Both the position numbers and the translations under genes were made by a program. Source: Verrucomicrobiia bacterium (GTDB lineage Bacteria; Verrucomicrobiota; Verrucomicrobiia; Limisphaerales; JADLHS01). Taken from it: a stretch of DNA of 64,000 nucleotides. The stretch is from assembly GCA_026125285.1 (NCBI GenBank), contig JAHCLO010000022.1:1-64000 (forward strand), read 5' to 3'. Positions 26,130 through 35,628 of the stretch are shown piece after piece. Position 1 is the stretch's first letter; each line of letters opens with the position of its first letter. A model generated the notes under the pieces. That model was not told where the DNA came from and did not search any database. It was given only the letters and a program-made list of their open reading frames with translations.

Positions 26130-29108
26130 CTAGTTCCGCCCGGGGGTTGGTGCCGCGGAACTTGCGAGCAGTAGCTCTGCCTCCCGGCGCAGCACCTCGG
26201 CGGTGATCCAATCGCGCAGAGTCCAAGACTCTTGTAGTTTCCAATTCTCCAGGATGACCCCGTCATTCCCGGGGCCACCAAGGCGAAACGCCCGCAGCAA
26301 TTCGTCTCCCGCCTTAAACGCAGCCTTTGCCAGGTCAGTCTGGCGTGACTGTTCGTATGCCAGCACTTGAATCGAATGGGCCGCCGCTTGACAACTTGGA
26401 GGCGCGTTTGAGAACGCAAGCGAACGCTGACTCCATTCAATAGCCGCTGCGTGATTCCCGCGACGATACTCCGCCAACGCCTTGGTCATGCTGCCCCAAG
26501 GCGCGAAATCGCCGCTGTCTTGCACTTGCGCCACCTGATCCGCCAATTCGCCGGCACGTTTGAGTTCTGCCGGTTCGGGAGGCAGCAGCAGGCAGGCTTT
26601 GGCGACCTGTTCCACCCTTCCGTAATCCGAAACGGGCGGCGGTTTGTTCACCAGCCGGCGGCATTGCTCCTGATAAGCCTCGCGGGACTTCGCCAAGGCC
26701 AGCGCCGTTGCCCGGCTGACGTTAAACCCGTTGGTGAGCTGAGGAACAATCGCTTTCAGTGTCTCCATGGCGTCTTCCCAGCGGCCTTGCCGGACCTGCA
26801 ATGCCGCCTTCACCGTGACACAATAATCAGTGTCGGGAGCGGCTTGGCTGGCTTCGATCTGAATCTCAGTTTCCGCCTCCGCCCACTTCTGCTGGAGTGC
26901 GAGCGACTGAATGAAGCACCTGAACACGATGTTGCGATGCGGATGCCTGCTATCAAACATGCTCCGCCACATTGCCAAGGCCTGACGGAGTTCCATCTCG
27001 GCCTCGCCCGGGTCTCCGTGCTTCACCAGTTTCTGGCCCAGCACAAAACGATCATAGGCCACTTTGGTGCTGATCGCATCGGTCCCTTCCTTTTCCAGAG
27101 ACGCGGCCAACGCTTCCCGGGCGAGCGCCGTCCCTGCTTCGGCATTCGTCACGGAGACTGACAGTCGGCTCAGAATGCTCGCCACGGCTGGGCTATTCGT
27201 GCCTCGCTTCCGCTCGATTGAAAGCGCTTCCTCTAAAAAAGGTACGGCAGCGGGCGAACCCAAGCCCCAGTTGTTCATGGAACGCGCGTACCGGACCAGG
27301 CTCGACGCCAACGTGGCGTCATCTCCCAGTCGGCGGGCCATTGCCAGACCTTCGGCGGCGTAATTGGTTCCTTCACTGAGCCGATTGTTCCAACTCAGCG
27401 CGCCACCCAATCTGCCCAACGCGAGCGCTAGTTTGCGATGGTCGCCCACGAGCGCCTGTCGGTAGCTGGCCACCGCCCGCTCGTACATGGCGGCGGCGCG
27501 TTCCTGATCTCCGATGTCGGCGAAGGTGCTTCCAAGGACCACCCAGACATCCCCTTGGACTTCCGGTTGGCCGCGCAATTCGTTTTCCACACGACCAGCC
27601 GTCTTTTCCAGAATCTCGCGCATCAAGGTGGTGTCACGTCCCCGCGCCACGCTCGGCCCGACGGCCTTCAACATCTCAGTCAGGAAGTTCGCCACGGCCT
27701 CGCTCTTGGCCTGGTCCGCTTCAGCCATTTGGCGCAGGGTGGTTTCTTCGGCCCGTAAGCGGTAGGCTTCCTGCCGCAATTGAACCTGCTCGCGCTCGGC
27801 GCGCGTCGCCCGGACCGCCTGCCAGGTACTGATGGCCACTCCAATCGTCAGCACAAGAATCAAGCCTGCTGCTGTTGCGAATCCAAACTTGTGCCGGCGC
27901 ACCGTCTTCTGAAATTCGTAGAGCTTGCTGGGCGGACGGGCCACGACCGGCTCACAATTCAAGTGCCGCAAAATGTCCGCCGCCACGCCGTTGGCGGTTT
28001 CGTAACGGCGGGACCGATCCTTCTCCAGACACTTCATGACGATCCAGTCCAGATCGCCCCGCACCCCATGCAGCAGTTTCGGCGCTTCCGTGTGCCGCCG
28101 CTGGGCCATGGTGGTCAACTCCTCCGCCCGAAGCGAACTCAGTCGGGTCGAGGGTTTGGGCGGCTCCTGCTCCCGGATGATGCGTCGCATTTCGTCGAAA
28201 CCGGCCCTCATCAGTTCGTTCGTATCAAAGGGGGTCTTGCCGATCAGCAATTCGTAGAGCAGAACGCCCAGCGAGTAGATGTCGCTGCGGGTGTCAATAT
28301 CGAGGCTGGTCATCACTGCCTGTTCCGGACTCATATAAGCCGGCGTGCCGAGGAATTGCTCGAACGCGGTGAAAAGCGTTTGGTCCGTCAATCGGCCCTG
28401 GGTTGCCTTCGCAATCCCAAAGTCAATCACCTTGGGCACCGGCACGCCGTCGTTGACCGTGACCAGGATGTTCGAGGGCTTGATGTCGCGATGAATGACG
28501 CCTTTTTGGTGTGCGTGTTGAATGGCCTGGCAAACCTGGATGAAGAGCTTGAGGCGTTCTTCGGTGGAAAGCTGATTCTCGTCACAGAACTCCGTGATCT
28601 TGGTGCCACGCACCAGTTCCATCACGAAGTAAGGCCGGCCCGTGTCAGTGGCACCCGCATCGAACACCCTGGCAATGTTCGGATGATCCATCAGCGCCAG
28701 CGCCTGCCGTTCGGCCTCGAAGCGAGCGATGACCTGCTTGGTGTCCATGCCCAGCTTGATGACCTTGAGCGCCACGCGGCGGCGCACCGGCGCTTCCTGT
28801 TCCGCCATGTAAACCACACCGCACCCGCCCTCGCCGATTTGCTGGAGCAATTTGTAGCGGCCAATCTTGTCTCCGGGCTTTTCGGTGAGCGGGAGGTTCA
28901 CGCGCACGGTGCGCTGGAAGTCAAGTCCGGCGGGTGAACCTTCAAGAAAACCTTCGGCCTGTTCGTGCGCACGAAGCAAGGCTTCGACCTGTTGACGCAG
29001 GGCCGTGTCGCCGGCGCAGGCTTGATTCAGGTAAGCCGCGCGCTCCGCGGGCGGCAGTTCCAAGGCGGCGCTGAGAATGGCCACTTCCGGATGGGGTGCA
29101 TCGCTCAT
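26130..29108 (-). CDS. Hanks-type Ser/Thr protein kinase with TPR-like C-terminus
   Basis: About 992 residues; start at ATG 29108 rather than the TTG four codons before. The first 70 residues (LSAALELPPAERAAYLNQAC) are the short helical leader typical of PKN-type kinases in this phylum. The kinase domain has IGEGGCGVVY (91-100), Lys115 in VALK, HRDIKPSN with Asp208, DFG at 229-231, and SPEQ. One membrane span follows near residue 410 (KFGFATAAGLILVLTIGVAIS region). Then come about 550 residues of TPR-like helices outside or in the periplasm. Such kinases often act with TIGR02999-type sigma factors, one of which is encoded downstream on this strand. Confidence 0.92.
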   Translation of the reverse strand: MSDAPHPEVAILSAALELPPAERAAYLNQACAGDTALRQQVEALLRAHEQAEGFLEGSPAGLDFQRTVRVNLPLTEKPGDKIGRYKLLQQIGEGGCGVVYMAEQEAPVRRRVALKVIKLGMDTKQVIARFEAERQALALMDHPNIARVFDAGATDTGRPYFVMELVRGTKITEFCDENQLSTEERLKLFIQVCQAIQHAHQKGVIHRDIKPSNILVTVNDGVPVPKVIDFGIAKATQGRLTDQTLFTAFEQFLGTPAYMSPEQAVMTSLDIDTRSDIYSLGVLLYELLIGKTPFDTNELMRAGFDEMRRIIREQEPPKPSTRLSSLRAEELTTMAQRRHTEAPKLLHGVRGDLDWIVMKCLEKDRSRRYETANGVAADILRHLNCEPVVARPPSKLYEFQKTVRRHKFGFATAAGLILVLTIGVAISTWQAVRATRAEREQVQLRQEAYRLRAEETTLRQMAEADQAKSEAVANFLTEMLKAVGPSVARGRDTTLMREILEKTAGRVENELRGQPEVQGDVWVVLGSTFADIGDQERAAAMYERAVASYRQALVGDHRKLALALGRLGGALSWNNRLSEGTNYAAEGLAMARRLGDDATLASSLVRYARSMNNWGLGSPAAVPFLEEALSIERKRGTNSPAVASILSRLSVSVTNAEAGTALAREALAASLEKEGTDAISTKVAYDRFVLGQKLVKHGDPGEAEMELRQALAMWRSMFDSRHPHRNIVFRCFIQSLALQQKWAEAETEIQIEASQAAPDTDYCVTVKAALQVRQGRWEDAMETLKAIVPQLTNGFNVSRATALALAKSREAYQEQCRRLVNKPPPVSDYGRVEQVAKACLLLPPEPAELKRAGELADQVAQVQDSGDFAPWGSMTKALAEYRRGNHAAAIEWSQRSLAFSNAPPSCQAAAHSIQVLAYEQSRQTDLAKAAFKAGDELLRAFRLGGPGNDGVILENWKLQESWTLRDWITAEVLRREAELLLASSAAPTPGRN

Positions 29109-29269
29109 GGGACAATTCACTGTCTATCATCTCATGCGAAAAACAGAAGCGAAAAGGGCAAACAGTTTGTGGATCAGGCGGGCAAGGCGTCCTCATTGGT
29201 TGCCGTGTATCCAGTCAGCATCTTGATTCTGGCGTTGCGCCATTACCGCGCCCCGGTAGCTTTGCATGC

Positions 29270-30421
29270 ATGACGATTGCCGAAGTGCTGGCGAATGAGG
29301 CGTTGCGCCACGAGGAGTTTCCGGTGACGCGCGACAAGGTTTACCTCGCGCACGCCGGTGACTGTCCTGTGCCGCAGCGCGTGGCCAAAGCCATTTCCAA
29401 TTACGCGCAACAGGCTACGACCGGCGATCAGGAAGCGTTGATCTTTCCTGGCGCATTGAACGACGGTCGCAAACTCGCTGCGCGATTGTTAAACTGTCAG
29501 GCGGAGGAGGTAGCTTTCGTGGGGCCAACTTCCCTCGGGCTGAGTTGCGTGGCAGGTGGACTGCGGTTCCGACGCGGCGACAACATTCTCATCTATCACG
29601 ACGATTATCCCTCGAACGTTTATCCCTGGATGGCGCTGGCAGGGCAGGGGATCGAGGTGCGTTTGCTCAACACACGCGGATTGGGTGTCATTCGCCCTTG
29701 CGACGTAATGGGCCAGGTGGATGAGCACACCCGGCTGGTGGCGCTGGCGTCATGTCATTTCGTGAGCGGTTTTCGCCTGGAACATGCGGTCATTGGCCGG
29801 CAACTGCGCGAGCGTAAAATCCTCTTTTGCCTCGACGCGATTCAAACGCTCGGGGCGTTTCCCACCACGGTCGAGCACGTGGATTTTCTCGCGGCGGACG
29901 CGCACAAGTGGCTGCTTGGGCCGTGCGGCGCGGGCGTGCTTTACGTGCGGCGCGAGTTGCAGGAGAAATTGAACCCGCCGATTTACGGCTGGCACAATGT
30001 GCGTTGTCCGAACTTTGTGGCGCAGGAGGAAATCGTGCATCGCAGCGGCGCGAAGAAATTCGAGGCCGGCTCGCAGAATCTTGTCGGGTTGGTCGGATTG
30101 ATGGCGGGGATGGAACTGATTCTGGAGTTGGGCGTGGAGAACGTGGCGGCGGAATTGTTGCGCAAAAGAGTGTGGCTGGTGCCGGCCCTGCAAGCCAAAG
30201 GTTACACCGTGCTGAACGCGGAGGCCGCGCCGGAGAATGCCAGTGGCATCATCACCTTCACGCACCCGGAAATTGACCTGCCCGCGCTCCACCAGAAATT
30301 GTCCGACGCGAATATCATCACTTCCCTGCGCGCGGATCGGTCTGGCCGGCGCTACATTCGCTGCTCGCCGCATTTTTACAACACGGACGCGGAATTGCAG
30401 CGGGCGTTGGAGGTGTTATGA
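29270..30421 (+). CDS. Class V aminotransferase (PLP-dependent)
   Basis: A 383-residue cysteine-desulfurase/kynureninase-like fold-type I enzyme. I start at the ATG at 29270 (MTIAEVLANEAL), though an ATG four bases earlier is in another frame. PLP contacts visible are Asp189 in FCLDAIQ and Lys213 in ADAHKWLLGP. HDDYPSNVYPW and GSQNLVGLVGL are family features. No cysteine loop typical of IscS/SufS is seen in the C-terminal part, so classical desulfurase activity is unlikely. The substrate is unknown. It is divergent from the kinase gene. Confidence 0.88.
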   Translation: MTIAEVLANEALRHEEFPVTRDKVYLAHAGDCPVPQRVAKAISNYAQQATTGDQEALIFPGALNDGRKLAARLLNCQAEEVAFVGPTSLGLSCVAGGLRFRRGDNILIYHDDYPSNVYPWMALAGQGIEVRLLNTRGLGVIRPCDVMGQVDEHTRLVALASCHFVSGFRLEHAVIGRQLRERKILFCLDAIQTLGAFPTTVEHVDFLAADAHKWLLGPCGAGVLYVRRELQEKLNPPIYGWHNVRCPNFVAQEEIVHRSGAKKFEAGSQNLVGLVGLMAGMELILELGVENVAAELLRKRVWLVPALQAKGYTVLNAEAAPENASGIITFTHPEIDLPALHQKLSDANIITSLRADRSGRRYIRCSPHFYNTDAELQRALEVL

Positions 30422-30438
30422 CCGCGTTTCTACACCAG

Positions 30439-30861
30439 TCACTCGGTGACTGCGTCTGAGTGGATTCGTTCCGAGGTCCCGGACGCCCCAAAAAACAAGA
30501 CCTGTTGCCGGCCTGGATTGCCGATGAGCGCCATGGCACGATCAGGAAAGAGCGCGAACAACTCATCGTCCGTGATGAATTTCACCGCCGGCCGCGTCGC
30601 CTCCGTGGATGCGATTTCCGTGGTGGTCAGCCCAAGGGCAGCGGTCATCGCAGTTTCCTCCAACGGCTTCCTTTCAATGAGGAAGCCATAGACCAGCAGC
30701 GAGGAAAAAGCGAGGCAGGCGGCCAACCGCGCGACCTGCCGCCGCCGGCGTCTATGCCGAAGCGCGGCAAGTCCATTTTCGAGGGAACGTTGCCGAAGCG
30801 CGGCAATCTCATCGCCGGCCAGGATCTCTTTCGTCAGTCGGTTGCGTTCGTGAACATTCAT
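30439..30861 (-). CDS. Single-span membrane protein coupled to the sigma gene
   Basis: 140 residues with start at 30861 (MNVHERNRLTKEIL), overlapping the sigma stop by four bases (ATGA). It has about 55 charged cytosolic residues including RHRRRRR, one span (LAACLAFSSLLVYGFLI) and about 65 residues outside. By size, topology and position it could be an anti-sigma factor, but I see no zinc-binding HxxxCxxC motif. It is the last gene of a three-gene unit. Confidence 0.7.
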   Translation of the reverse strand: MNVHERNRLTKEILAGDEIAALRQRSLENGLAALRHRRRRRQVARLAACLAFSSLLVYGFLIERKPLEETAMTAALGLTTTEIASTEATRPAVKFITDDELFALFPDRAMALIGNPGRQQVLFFGASGTSERIHSDAVTE

Positions 30862-31493
30862 GGCGTATGGAGTTTCTTCAAGACTTGCTCGCGCAGCGTC
30901 CTTCGCAATCGCAACAAGCGCGATTCCACGGCTTTTTCCGTCAGCCCGGTTTGTTCGGACAACTCCCGGACGGTTGATCCGTCGAGATACTTGCCTTCGA
31001 TCAATTGGCGATCCGGCGCCTCCAGTTCCGCCAGACACTCTTCGAGGGCGTCGCCCACCGCATCGGCTTGCGCTAACGTCGGGGACTCCGCCTGGGTCGC
31101 TTCGTGCAGAGCGAATCTTTGGAGCAAGGTGAGATAGCGCCGCTGCTTGCGGCCGGCGTCCCGGGCGGTGCTGCGAGCCACTACCTTGAGCCAGCTCCAG
31201 AAGGCGGCTTCCGAGTCGAACTTGCGCGCGTAACGGACCACTCGCAGCAGCGTTTGCTGCAAGGCCTCCTGGGCTTCCGATTCTTGACCACGGGTCACTA
31301 CCAGCAGAAACTGATAAAGTCGGTCAAAGTAGGCCTCGTGGAACTCCCGAAACGCGGCTTCCTCACCCGCCGCGATTCGGCGGGTGAGTTGCTGCATACG
31401 ATTGTCCATCGCTCCCGGCGTGGCAGACGTCTCCACCAACGGCGCTCCCGTCAGGCTGAATACGGACTGTGCGTTGGCAGTGGGTTCCGGCAC
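30858..31493 (-). CDS. ECF-family sigma factor
   Basis: A 211-residue sigma-70 family factor. Region 2 is EFHEAYFDRLYQFLLVVTRG...EALQQTLLRVVRYARKF...FWSWLKVVARSTARD. Region 4 is GKYLDGSTVRELSEQTGLTEKAVESRLLRLRRTLREQ. About 25 extra residues precede region 2; a later ATG at residue 29 (MDNRMQQL) is an alternative start. The gene sits between a secreted-protein gene (five bases upstream) and a membrane-protein gene (four-base overlap), suggesting a signalling unit. Confidence 0.88.
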   Translation of the reverse strand: MPEPTANAQSVFSLTGAPLVETSATPGAMDNRMQQLTRRIAAGEEAAFREFHEAYFDRLYQFLLVVTRGQESEAQEALQQTLLRVVRYARKFDSEAAFWSWLKVVARSTARDAGRKQRRYLTLLQRFALHEATQAESPTLAQADAVGDALEECLAELEAPDRQLIEGKYLDGSTVRELSEQTGLTEKAVESRLLRLRRTLREQVLKKLHTP

Positions 31494-31497
31494 TGGA

Positions 31498-32487
31498 TTA
31501 GAAACGGGGGGGGCTTTGGGCGGAAGGTGGGGCGGGCGCCGGCGGTGCTACGGGCGGCGCGGGCAGGCCATAGCGGCGCCGAAACGTGTCCTCGATTTCC
31601 GCGCCTGACTGACCGCTGCGACCGAAGCCGCGCGATGCGTGTTGGCGCAATTCGACATCCGGTTGCCCCGGCAGGGCGGAGACAACTCGGCGGACGATCT
31701 CCACCGAATCCACCGTTCCGATCACGATCAAAAGATTCGCGCCCGGATGAAACTGAAAGCCTGGAGAATCGAGGGACTTGGCAGCAGGCTGGGCACTCTG
31801 GCTGTACCATTGAATCGTGCCCTCCAGGATTCTTAGCAGTTCATCCATTCCTTGTTTTGCGATCGCCTCGCGGCTCTTCTCCGACTGCTTTTCCTGCTGG
31901 CTCCAGAGCCAGTCGAGATACCCGCCTAGATTAAAAGCTTCAATGATCCGCTGCTCCTCCGGCCTCGGCGGCGGGGCCCGGAGCACAAACAGACCGCGGT
32001 TAAGATTGTCACCCGTCGGTCGTGGCAGAGGAAGGCCCGTTATGGGATCAACTTGGAATTGACCTGAAGCTGGTGGCTGATTAGGACCGGCTGAATCGGG
32101 GGCAAGCCACTCAAATTTTGCGCCGCTGGCCACCCGTATCGCTTCCAGTTCATCGCACAATCGTCCGCCCCGGAGCTTGAGATCGGCAATTTTCAGCTTG
32201 GCCAGTCCGGGCGAGAGAACCAGATTGGCGTCGGGATAGCGGGCACGGAGGACATCCACCACGTTGCCGAGACTGGCTTCAACTTTCTTTCCGTCCCGCA
32301 CCAGCACGCCGTCCGCAGCCAGGAGGTCGAATACTGACTCATCGTATCCTGAGGAGACAGACTCAGACGCAGGCGTGGCACGCACCGCGGGTGGCTCCTG
32401 GGCGGAAACGCCAACGGCGAGCAAAGTCAGCATGGCCGCCAGATTACGGGCGGCGAGGATGCTTGGTGGCAAGTGGAACGTTTTCAT
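31498..32487 (-). CDS. Exported protein with a secretin-N/STN-like segment
   Basis: 329 residues with a signal peptide (LAAMLTLLAVGVSAQ). The part VFDLLAADGVLVRDGKKVEASLGNVVDVLRARYPDANLVLSPGL resembles the short STN domain that begins many secretins and TonB receptors. A second similar alpha/beta unit (PGANLLIVIGTVDSVEIVRRVVSALPG) follows. The tail is Pro-rich. It has no pore domain. It is the first gene of the unit with the sigma factor and membrane protein, and could be an envelope sensor or a target. Function is not certain. Confidence 0.6.
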   Translation of the reverse strand: MKTFHLPPSILAARNLAAMLTLLAVGVSAQEPPAVRATPASESVSSGYDESVFDLLAADGVLVRDGKKVEASLGNVVDVLRARYPDANLVLSPGLAKLKIADLKLRGGRLCDELEAIRVASGAKFEWLAPDSAGPNQPPASGQFQVDPITGLPLPRPTGDNLNRGLFVLRAPPPRPEEQRIIEAFNLGGYLDWLWSQQEKQSEKSREAIAKQGMDELLRILEGTIQWYSQSAQPAAKSLDSPGFQFHPGANLLIVIGTVDSVEIVRRVVSALPGQPDVELRQHASRGFGRSGQSGAEIEDTFRRRYGLPAPPVAPPAPAPPSAQSPPRF

Positions 32488-33243
32488 AAACGGTAAACAT
32501 TGACTGGGTTTAAGATTATCGCGTCATCGCTTACCTACAACACGTTTCGCGCCGCTCCAATCCCGCAAAGAATCATCGCCAGTGCCTTGAGCGAACGCTT
32601 AATCTCCGCCTTGTATCCCCCGGCCAGTCTCCGCCTCAATTCCTCTGCGAAAGGGTAGCCTCAACATGCTGCCGTGCGTCCCGCCGGCATTCCTCACTGA
32701 CTACAGAGGAATTGGATCTGCCGGCCAGAGGCGCGACAGCGCGCTGTTCCTGGCCTTGATGCGTCTCCAATCTTGGAGGTCACAGCTCTCCCTGAACCTC
32801 GCTGGCGAGGCGTCAGTCTCGGGCGAAAAGCGGCGCTGAAGACGCACGCACTCCAGACGCTCCGCGAAATGTCAATGTCAACCAACCGCGCGAAACGTCT
32901 GGAGTACGACTGATTCATCGCCGCTTCGGGCGAAGGGGTTCAGTGGGAGATTTCTCTCAACCCAAGTTCGCGCTTTGAACCCCCGAACCGTACCCGCCGA
33001 CGTGAGGAGGCGGATTCCCCTGAACTGCAACGTAGTCCGCCTCCTCACGTCGGCGGGTACGAGCGAAGGGTTCGGGGGGAGGGCGAATCCGGTGAACCGC
33101 CAGTGCGCCCAACGGTTGACTGTTCGAGAACCAGACGGCGACCAGCAGATGTGGAGCACCTTTCGCATGCGTGTGACCATCGCAAGAATCTCGGAAGTTT
33201 CGTATTTCAATGCTTGCCGACGAATTCAGACCCGTTACGGTTC
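32488..33243. other. Gene-free stretch with degenerate repeats
   Basis: It lies between divergent genes. Apart from the palindromic element at 32977-33073, the stretch 32660-32930 has several short inverted motifs (such as CTCCAATCTTGGAG and AACCTCGCTGGCGAGG) that look like worn repeat copies. No convincing gene is present. A clear AT-rich promoter zone lies near 32500. Confidence 0.55.
32977..33073 (+). repeat. GAACCC-bounded palindromic element, copy 3
   Basis: GAACCC, six bases, 26-bp arm (32989-33014), 21-bp loop starting TTCCCCTGAA, perfect reverse-complement arm (33036-33061), six bases, GGGTTC. It has the same orientation as copy 1. Confidence 0.9.
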
Positions 33244-33975
33244 ATGCCCATGACCACCATCAATGAAATCGCCCCCGACCTGTTTCGACTCTCGATCTAT
33301 GTTCCGGACTTCGACATGCAGTTCAACCACTTTCTGGTGCGCGACGAGGAGCCGCTGCTCTTTCACGCCGGATTGAAAGGCATGTTCCCCGCCTTGCGCG
33401 AAGCCGTGGGCAAACTGATTGACCCGGGCAAGCTCCGGCACATTGCCTGGAGTCACTTTGAATCCGATGAATGTGGCGCGCTTAACGACTGGCTGCAACT
33501 CGCGCCCCAAGCCCAACCGGTCTGCACGTTGGTGGGCAAGCTCGTGAGCGTGGATGATTTCTCCCTCCGTCCGGCATTCGGCATGACGCCCGAAGATGTG
33601 CTGACCACGGGGAAATACCGTTACCGCTTCTATCGTTCGCCGCACATCCCGCACGGTTGGGATGCCGGCGTGCTCTTCGAGGAAACCCGCCAGACGTTGT
33701 TCTGTTCTGATCTATTTCATCACTTCGGCGACGTCGCGGCGGTGACCTCTTCGGACCTCATCGAGCTGACGCAGAAAGCGATGCAGCAAATGCAACTAGG
33801 TCCGCTGGCCGGTTATATGCCGTACACACGCCAGACCGAAGGCGTGCTGCGCTCGCTGGCTGATCTCAAACCGCGGACGCTCGCGGTCATGCATGGCTCC
33901 TCCTACATCGGCCCGAGCGACAAACTGCTTACCGACCTGGCGAGCGTGATCAAAGCTGAATTTGACAAGGCATGA
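33244..33975 (+). CDS. MBL-fold hydrolase/oxidoreductase (flavodiiron ODP-like domain)
   Basis: 243 residues starting at ATG 33244 (or at 33250, two codons later). It is a free-standing metallo-beta-lactamase-fold protein of the ODP type found in flavodiiron proteins. Metal ligands visible are His71, Glu73 and Asp75 in HFESDEC, the Asp in FCSDLFHH and the His in AVMHGSSY. The His that normally follows (HxExDH) is Glu76 here, and there is no flavodoxin domain. Reduction of O2 or NO therefore cannot be assumed. Confidence 0.8.
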   Translation: MPMTTINEIAPDLFRLSIYVPDFDMQFNHFLVRDEEPLLFHAGLKGMFPALREAVGKLIDPGKLRHIAWSHFESDECGALNDWLQLAPQAQPVCTLVGKLVSVDDFSLRPAFGMTPEDVLTTGKYRYRFYRSPHIPHGWDAGVLFEETRQTLFCSDLFHHFGDVAAVTSSDLIELTQKAMQQMQLGPLAGYMPYTRQTEGVLRSLADLKPRTLAVMHGSSYIGPSDKLLTDLASVIKAEFDKA

Positions 33976-34104
33976 ATTGCCGTCCTGGCAGCTGGGTTTG
34001 TCGGCGTGGGGCCACGCCCACATTCATGAAACATCTATTGTCAACCGACCGCTCGGGAAGAAAATGTTCGCGCCAGATGCGAGCGGGCAGGCTATAAGGA
34101 ATCC

Positions 34105-35424
34105 ATGCAACACCTGCCTGCCATTCTCCTGCTGTTCGCCGGGGCGTTTGCCCATGGGACGCTTTGCCGTACCGCATGGGGAGCGACGACGACAGACATT
34201 CCCGTAATCCAACCCTGGCGCACCGTTGCGTTGGACCCCGAATACAGCGGCGCGTGGGTGGTGGCCGGCGATCTGGATGGCGATGGTGCGGTGGAGATTG
34301 TCAGCGCCCGCAACGTGGACCGCAACGACGTCCATTTTACCAGCGCCGTGGTCGCGCAGCGGCTGGACGGGAGTGTGCTGTGGCGTTGGGGCGATCCAAC
34401 GATTGGCCGCAAGCAGTTGCACCACGACGTGGCCTGTCAGATTTACGATTGGGACGGCGACGGCAAGAACGAAGTGATCCTGGCCACCGAGGGTTTCCTG
34501 GTGGAACTGGACGGGGCGACGGGCCGCGAGAAACGGCGACTGCCATTGCCCAAGGATGCCACCGATTGTCTGGTGTTCGTGAATCTGTCCGGCAAGGCGC
34601 GTCCGACCGATGTGCTGGTGAAAACCCGCTACACGCAGATTTGGGCGTTTGATCAGGATTGGAAGCAGCTTTGGACGATCGAGAAGCCGGGTGGTTACCT
34701 CACGGCGCATCAACCCGTGGCCGTGGACCTGGATGGCGATGGCCGTGATGAGATCATGGCCGGCTTCGCGATGCTGAACACCGATGGCTCCACGCGCTGG
34801 GTGTTCCAGTCCCGGAAGGTGGATCAGCGGCGCGGACACTGTGACTGCTTCCGATTGGTGCGGGCGGGGGAGCGACCGGAGGATTTCCGCTTCGTGATCA
34901 CGATGTGCGGCGCCAACGGCATTGCACTCATTGACGGCAACGGCCAACCGCTTTGGGAACTGGGGGGAGAACATTTTGAATCCGTGGACGTGGGCCGGAT
35001 TTGTGCCGGAGTGGACGGCCTTCAGTTTGCCGTGGACTTGGATCATCGTCCGTGGGGCGATGGGCCGGTGTGGGTGATTGACGAGCGCGGGCAGGTCCGC
35101 ACGAAGATCACCTCCGATTACGCGAGACACCACTCGCTGGTGGATTGGACCGGCGACGGCTTCGACGAAATCGTGATCGCTCAATCGCGTTCGCTCTACG
35201 ACGGCCAGGGTCGAGTGGTGGCCAGACTGGCCATGGACGCACGGGACGATGCGCAGGGCGAGGAGCGGTTGGCGTTGACGGGGGATTTCACCGGCGACGG
35301 TATTCCGGATGTGATGCTGACGACCCGGGCCATGACGCACGTTCACATTTACCGGAACGAACGCGGTCGGCGTCCCAATCCTCCCGCGCCCCTGGGAACG
35401 GGAATAAACTTCACGCTGTATTGA
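34105..35424 (+). CDS. Exported FG-GAP/VCBS repeat protein
   Basis: 439 residues with a signal peptide (LPAILLLFAGAFAHG...). AAGGA-like sequence AAGGA at 34096-34100 is a fair ribosome-binding site. The mature protein has repeated calcium-binding loops of the type DxDGDGxxE: DLDGDGAVE, DWDGDGKNE, DLDGDGRDE, DWTGDGFDE and DFTGDGIPD. These fit an integrin-like beta propeller resembling those in rhamnogalacturonan lyase-related proteins. It may be a sugar-binding or lyase-type exported protein. Followed at a distance by an exported oxidoreductase on the same strand. Confidence 0.82.
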   Translation: MQHLPAILLLFAGAFAHGTLCRTAWGATTTDIPVIQPWRTVALDPEYSGAWVVAGDLDGDGAVEIVSARNVDRNDVHFTSAVVAQRLDGSVLWRWGDPTIGRKQLHHDVACQIYDWDGDGKNEVILATEGFLVELDGATGREKRRLPLPKDATDCLVFVNLSGKARPTDVLVKTRYTQIWAFDQDWKQLWTIEKPGGYLTAHQPVAVDLDGDGRDEIMAGFAMLNTDGSTRWVFQSRKVDQRRGHCDCFRLVRAGERPEDFRFVITMCGANGIALIDGNGQPLWELGGEHFESVDVGRICAGVDGLQFAVDLDHRPWGDGPVWVIDERGQVRTKITSDYARHHSLVDWTGDGFDEIVIAQSRSLYDGQGRVVARLAMDARDDAQGEERLALTGDFTGDGIPDVMLTTRAMTHVHIYRNERGRRPNPPAPLGTGINFTLY

Positions 35425-35628
35425 CTGCGTCAGCCGTGGCCACGGACTGCGGGTCAGATTGCCGTGACAAACACAGTTCGAGACCAGGCAGGGCGCGTCA
35501 CAGGAGGTAACGAAACTTCCTTGTCGCGGCACCAGATGCCGCCGGGGCAAATCGGGATGACAATCCTCCTCCGTCGGTTTCACGGTTGCCAACATTGCTG
35601 GTCGGCGACAGGATCAAGCACAAACACC

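Noticed and set aside
29270..30421. Reading the class V aminotransferase as a cysteine desulfurase because sulfur genes are nearby
   Set aside because: No active-site cysteine loop is visible in the C-terminal part, and the sulfur locus is about 9 kb away.
186..33073. The palindromes considered as terminators
   Set aside because: Arms of 26 bp with 21-bp loops and no following T-run, plus repeated conserved ends, fit a dispersed element better.
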